From Balaenoptera acutorostrata (taxonomy: Eukaryota > Chordata > Mammalia > Artiodactyla > Balaenopteridae): 64,000 nt of DNA. Shown here piece after piece: positions 61,190 to 64,000 of this stretch (the first letter of the stretch is position 1; every line of letters starts with the position of its first letter). Location: the NCBI RefSeq assembly GCF_949987535.1, contig NC_080071.1, forward strand, positions 29,720,236-29,784,235, in the 5' to 3' direction. A program made the translations under genes and the position numbers. Under the pieces are notes generated by a model. It saw only the letters and a program-made list of their open reading frames with translations, searched no databases and was not told the DNA's origin.

Positions 61190-62260
61190 ACTATGCAGTT
61201 TGAGACCATTTCAAGCCAGAAGGTAAGGCTGTAGATAGCCAGGAGACAATCACTAAGTGGAATGTTCCTTCTTCAAGCATCAATTTTCGGTAATTTTGAG
61301 TTAAGAGACAAATAATCCATATGTGCCTCTATTCCTCCATCCAAATATTATAAATATTAGTTCCAAAACTACCTTTATGCACCCGCAACAATACTCTGTG
61401 AACCATGGCTGTTGTTAATCTGTGTTTTAAAAATGCTAAAGTAACCGTTAACTTGAATAATCAATATAAATAATTTATTAGTTTGGTCTCCAAATCAAGT
61501 AAAAGCTATATGACAGTATTTCACAGCTCAATGAAGCAGATAGTTCAGTCAAGTAGTGAATAGTCTTCAAATCAGTTGTTCCTTAAATACAAAGAAGAGT
61601 GGTGTATATATAAGCAATTCAAGAGACTAGAAAAGGCCAGGTAATGTTACAGAATTTTGACACATATTTCAATAGATAATCCAACAATTTTTTCATTTTC
61701 ATGAGTTTAACTCTTTAAAATTCCATTAAAACATAAAAGAAATTTTTGAAAAAAGAGAAAAAAAAATCACAGTGTTTTGGTGTTATTTTCAAGTCATTTA
61801 ATGCACACATTATTTGAATATTGAGCATTATAGCCGGCTTACCACTTTGTGTTCCCGTGACTGGGCTGTCAGAGAAAGCCGATCATTGCCTTAACCAGCT
61901 GTGTGCATAAAGAAAGGCCATTATTTTTTCCTTTCTCATGAAAATGCATGGCCCATTTTGTATTTCCCACAGATACTGCATGGATTTAATTCAGCAAATG
62001 AGGTACTCGCTATACTAAAAGAAAGAGCTTATGGAGGTAATATCATGTCAAGAAAATATTATTTTATTGGGACAAACATTTTTTTTCAAAGATAGCAAGA
62101 ATGTTTATTGTGAGGTGGAAAACAGTAGCACAGTAGAAGCCCAAAGAGTTCATATATCTATTGACAGAGGTTTGTTCTTTCAAATAAGCAATTAATCATG
62201 GGAATAGTGGCTGATGAAAAATTTAGATTATGAAAGAGCTTCATTAAAATTTTTTTCCTT
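61190..62260. other. Unique flank sequence
   Basis: AT-rich. No recognised repeat or exon. Confidence 0.45.
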
Positions 62261-62269
62261 TTGAATACA

Positions 62270-62560
62270 TAAGTAGATGTACAAGTTATAAAAATTTAAA
62301 GTAGGAAGGGTATAAAGTGAAAACTGTATCTCCCTACTGCCTTTATCTTTCACCCATGTAGTTCTCTTTGCTAGAAGCAACTACTATTACCTTGTTCTTG
62401 CATCCTTCAAGAGATATCCCATGCATATGCAACCATATTTATATGTTGTTTTCTATACTAATAATAACATAATACTGATCCATAGTCCCATTTTTTTACT
62501 TTAACAAATGTCTTGGAAAAGGTGTCATGGAGTCTTAATTTTTTTTTTTTTAACCTAGCT
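62270..62560 (-). mobile_element. Old L1M fragment, antisense (left part)
   Basis: 'gtaggaagggtataaagtga', 'gctagaagcaactactatta', 'agagatatcccatgcatatg' match antisense L1M; continues past the SINE at 62584. Confidence 0.65.
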
Positions 62561-62583
62561 CTATGCTGTCCATGTTTCTTTTT

Positions 62584-62904
62584 CTTTTTTCTTTTTTTAA
62601 TTTTTATTTATTTATTTATGGCTGTGTTGGGTCTTCATTTCTGTGCGAGGGCTTTCTCTAGTTGTGGCAAGCGGGGGCCACTCTTCATCGCGGTGCGGGG
62701 GCCACTCTTCATCGCGGTGCGCGGGCCTCTCACTATCGCGGCCTCTCTTGTTGCGGAGCACAGGCTCCAGACGCGCAGGCTCAGCAATTGTGGCTCACGG
62801 GCCCAGCCGCTCCGTGGCATGTGGGATCCTCCCAGACCAGGGCTCGAACCCGTGTCCCCTGCATTGGCAGGCAGATTCTCAACCACTGCACCACCAGGGA
62901 AGCC
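62584..62904 (-). mobile_element. CHR-type SINE, reverse, with 24-bp internal duplication
   Basis: Reverse SINE ending 'caccaccagggaagcc'. Exact 14-bp TSD CCATGTTTCTTTTT at 62570-62583 and 62905-62918. A perfect 24-bp tandem duplicate lies at 62673-62696 and 62697-62720. Confidence 0.95.
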
Positions 62905-62918
62905 CCATGTTTCTTTTT

Positions 62919-63440
62919 ATACTGGGGTAAAATTTGCACTTAATAAGATGCTAAGATTCATTTTCATACATTTGGAGAGTTGAATACAAGGGTGTAACCA
63001 TCTCTCAAAGCAAGATTTAGCATGTTTCATAATTCTTCTTAAAAGCTAATTAATATTCCACTGCATGGATGTGCCGTGACTGATTTAACCAAACCTCTAT
63101 TTTTGCACTCTTTTGCTGTTATAAATAAGCTTGCAGTGAATAACATGTATATGTATGATATTGCATGTGTCTAAGTACACCTATGGGATATTTCCTAGAA
63201 TTAGGATTGCTACATCAAAGGGTATGTGCATTTTTAACTCGGAAGGATATTGACAAATTACATAGCATAGGGGTTGTACACTCTGGCTGACAATTTATGA
63301 AGGTTTTTTTTGCAGTATACTGTGGTTATTAAACTTCTTGATCTTTGCCCACTGGTAGGTGGATAAAGTGTGATTGTAGCTTTAATTTTGTTTCTCTCAT
63401 TCGGAGGATGCTGAGCATCTTTTCGTGTGTTTAAGAAGCA
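62919..63440 (-). mobile_element. Old L1M fragment, antisense (right part)
   Basis: 'taatattccactgcatggat', 'gggatatttcctagaattag', 'gcataggggttgtacactct', 'atgctgagcatcttttcgtg' follow antisense L1 ORF2/3' text. Confidence 0.75.
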
Positions 63441-63444
63441 TTAA

Positions 63445-64000
63445 ACAGCTTCATTCCAAAAGAAAATCTGAGCCAAAGCAAAGGTGCTGTGAAGACTGCC
63501 ATGTATTTGGAGTGATGAACAGAAACACAGAAGACTTGACATTTATTCTAACCTTTCAAGAGAAGTTGGACAAAGTAATGTGTTTCTGAGGACAGTAGAA
63601 ACTTAAGGAAACTTGATATTTCAAGTATGACCTGAAAAGAAGATGCCAAAATCTTGAATGGAAAAGTCCAAGAAACCAAAGATCTAAGAAAGTATGCCTG
63701 CCTGAATCACAAATGAAGACAATGTTAATTTGTTTCATCAACATAAATGGTATTGTCCATGCTAATTAATCTACAAGGTCGAACAGTCAGGCAAGCTTAT
63801 TATGCAGAAATTCTAAAACATCTGTGGTATTGTATACTGCACAAATCACTGCTTGATCATCCATTTTATTTACTACACTTTGCTCTGTACAACCTTTGAC
63901 TAGTCTTTAAAATCAGTGCCATCCTAAAAGGAAAAAAGCAACCCAAAAAGGAAAGAAAACTTGCCATTGAGGACATTCAAAAGACAGTGACTTCAGTTCT
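63445..64000. other. Unique flank sequence
   Basis: No recognised repeat or exon. Confidence 0.45.

Larger units (their letters stand above)
50450..64000. other. STK39 upstream flank, intergenic
   Basis: No exon with convincing coding potential was recognised upstream of the STK39 promoter. In human the neighbour on this side is CERS6, transcribed away from STK39; that is established gene order, and nothing of CERS6 is seen here. Confidence 0.6.

Overview
The window is mammalian nuclear DNA, almost certainly from a cetacean. It is dominated by SINEs and L1 tails typical of Cetartiodactyla. At least a dozen full or near-full copies of a tRNA-derived SINE of the CHR type are present: the core reads 'cttccctggtggcgcagtgg', followed by a 'cacaactactgagcc' tandem body and an (AAAT)n tail. 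Ruminant BovB/BOV-tA elements were not seen. The species assignment rests on repeat recognition only.

One protein-coding exon can be supported: exon 1 of STK39 (SPAK kinase) on the minus strand at 49750-49942. It sits in a CpG island spanning about 48965-50440. The exon encodes the start methionine, the Ala/Pro-rich (PAPA box) N-terminus and the first strand of the kinase domain, and ends at a phase-1 GT donor. By inference, positions 1-49749 are the 5' part of STK39 intron 1 (no exon 2 was recognised), and positions from about 50450 to 64000 are the upstream flank.

Layout. 1-48.9 kb is intron with old L2/MIR/MER/L1M fragments and young CHR SINE and L1 insertions, many with clear target-site duplications (TSDs), plus several microsatellites. 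48.9-50.4 kb is the CpG island, promoter and exon 1. 50.4-64 kb is flank with a MaLR-type LTR, more CHR SINEs, an L1 tail carrying a DNA-transposon insertion, and an old antisense L1 at the right end.

Most striking structures: (1) a 145-bp direct duplicate (15854-15998 to 17232-17376) fused to a 26-bp inverted copy of nearby sequence, resembling a template-switching event; (2) a SINE and an L1 inserted back-to-back at one target, leaving three copies of the same 15-mer; (3) an L1 inserted inside a CHR SINE; (4) a 454-bp mariner/Tigger-like element with inverted termini inside an L1 tail; (5) a 66-bp ultra-short L1 insertion with a 15-bp TSD. No novel gene system was found. The many short open frames are mostly chance frames or repeat-derived.
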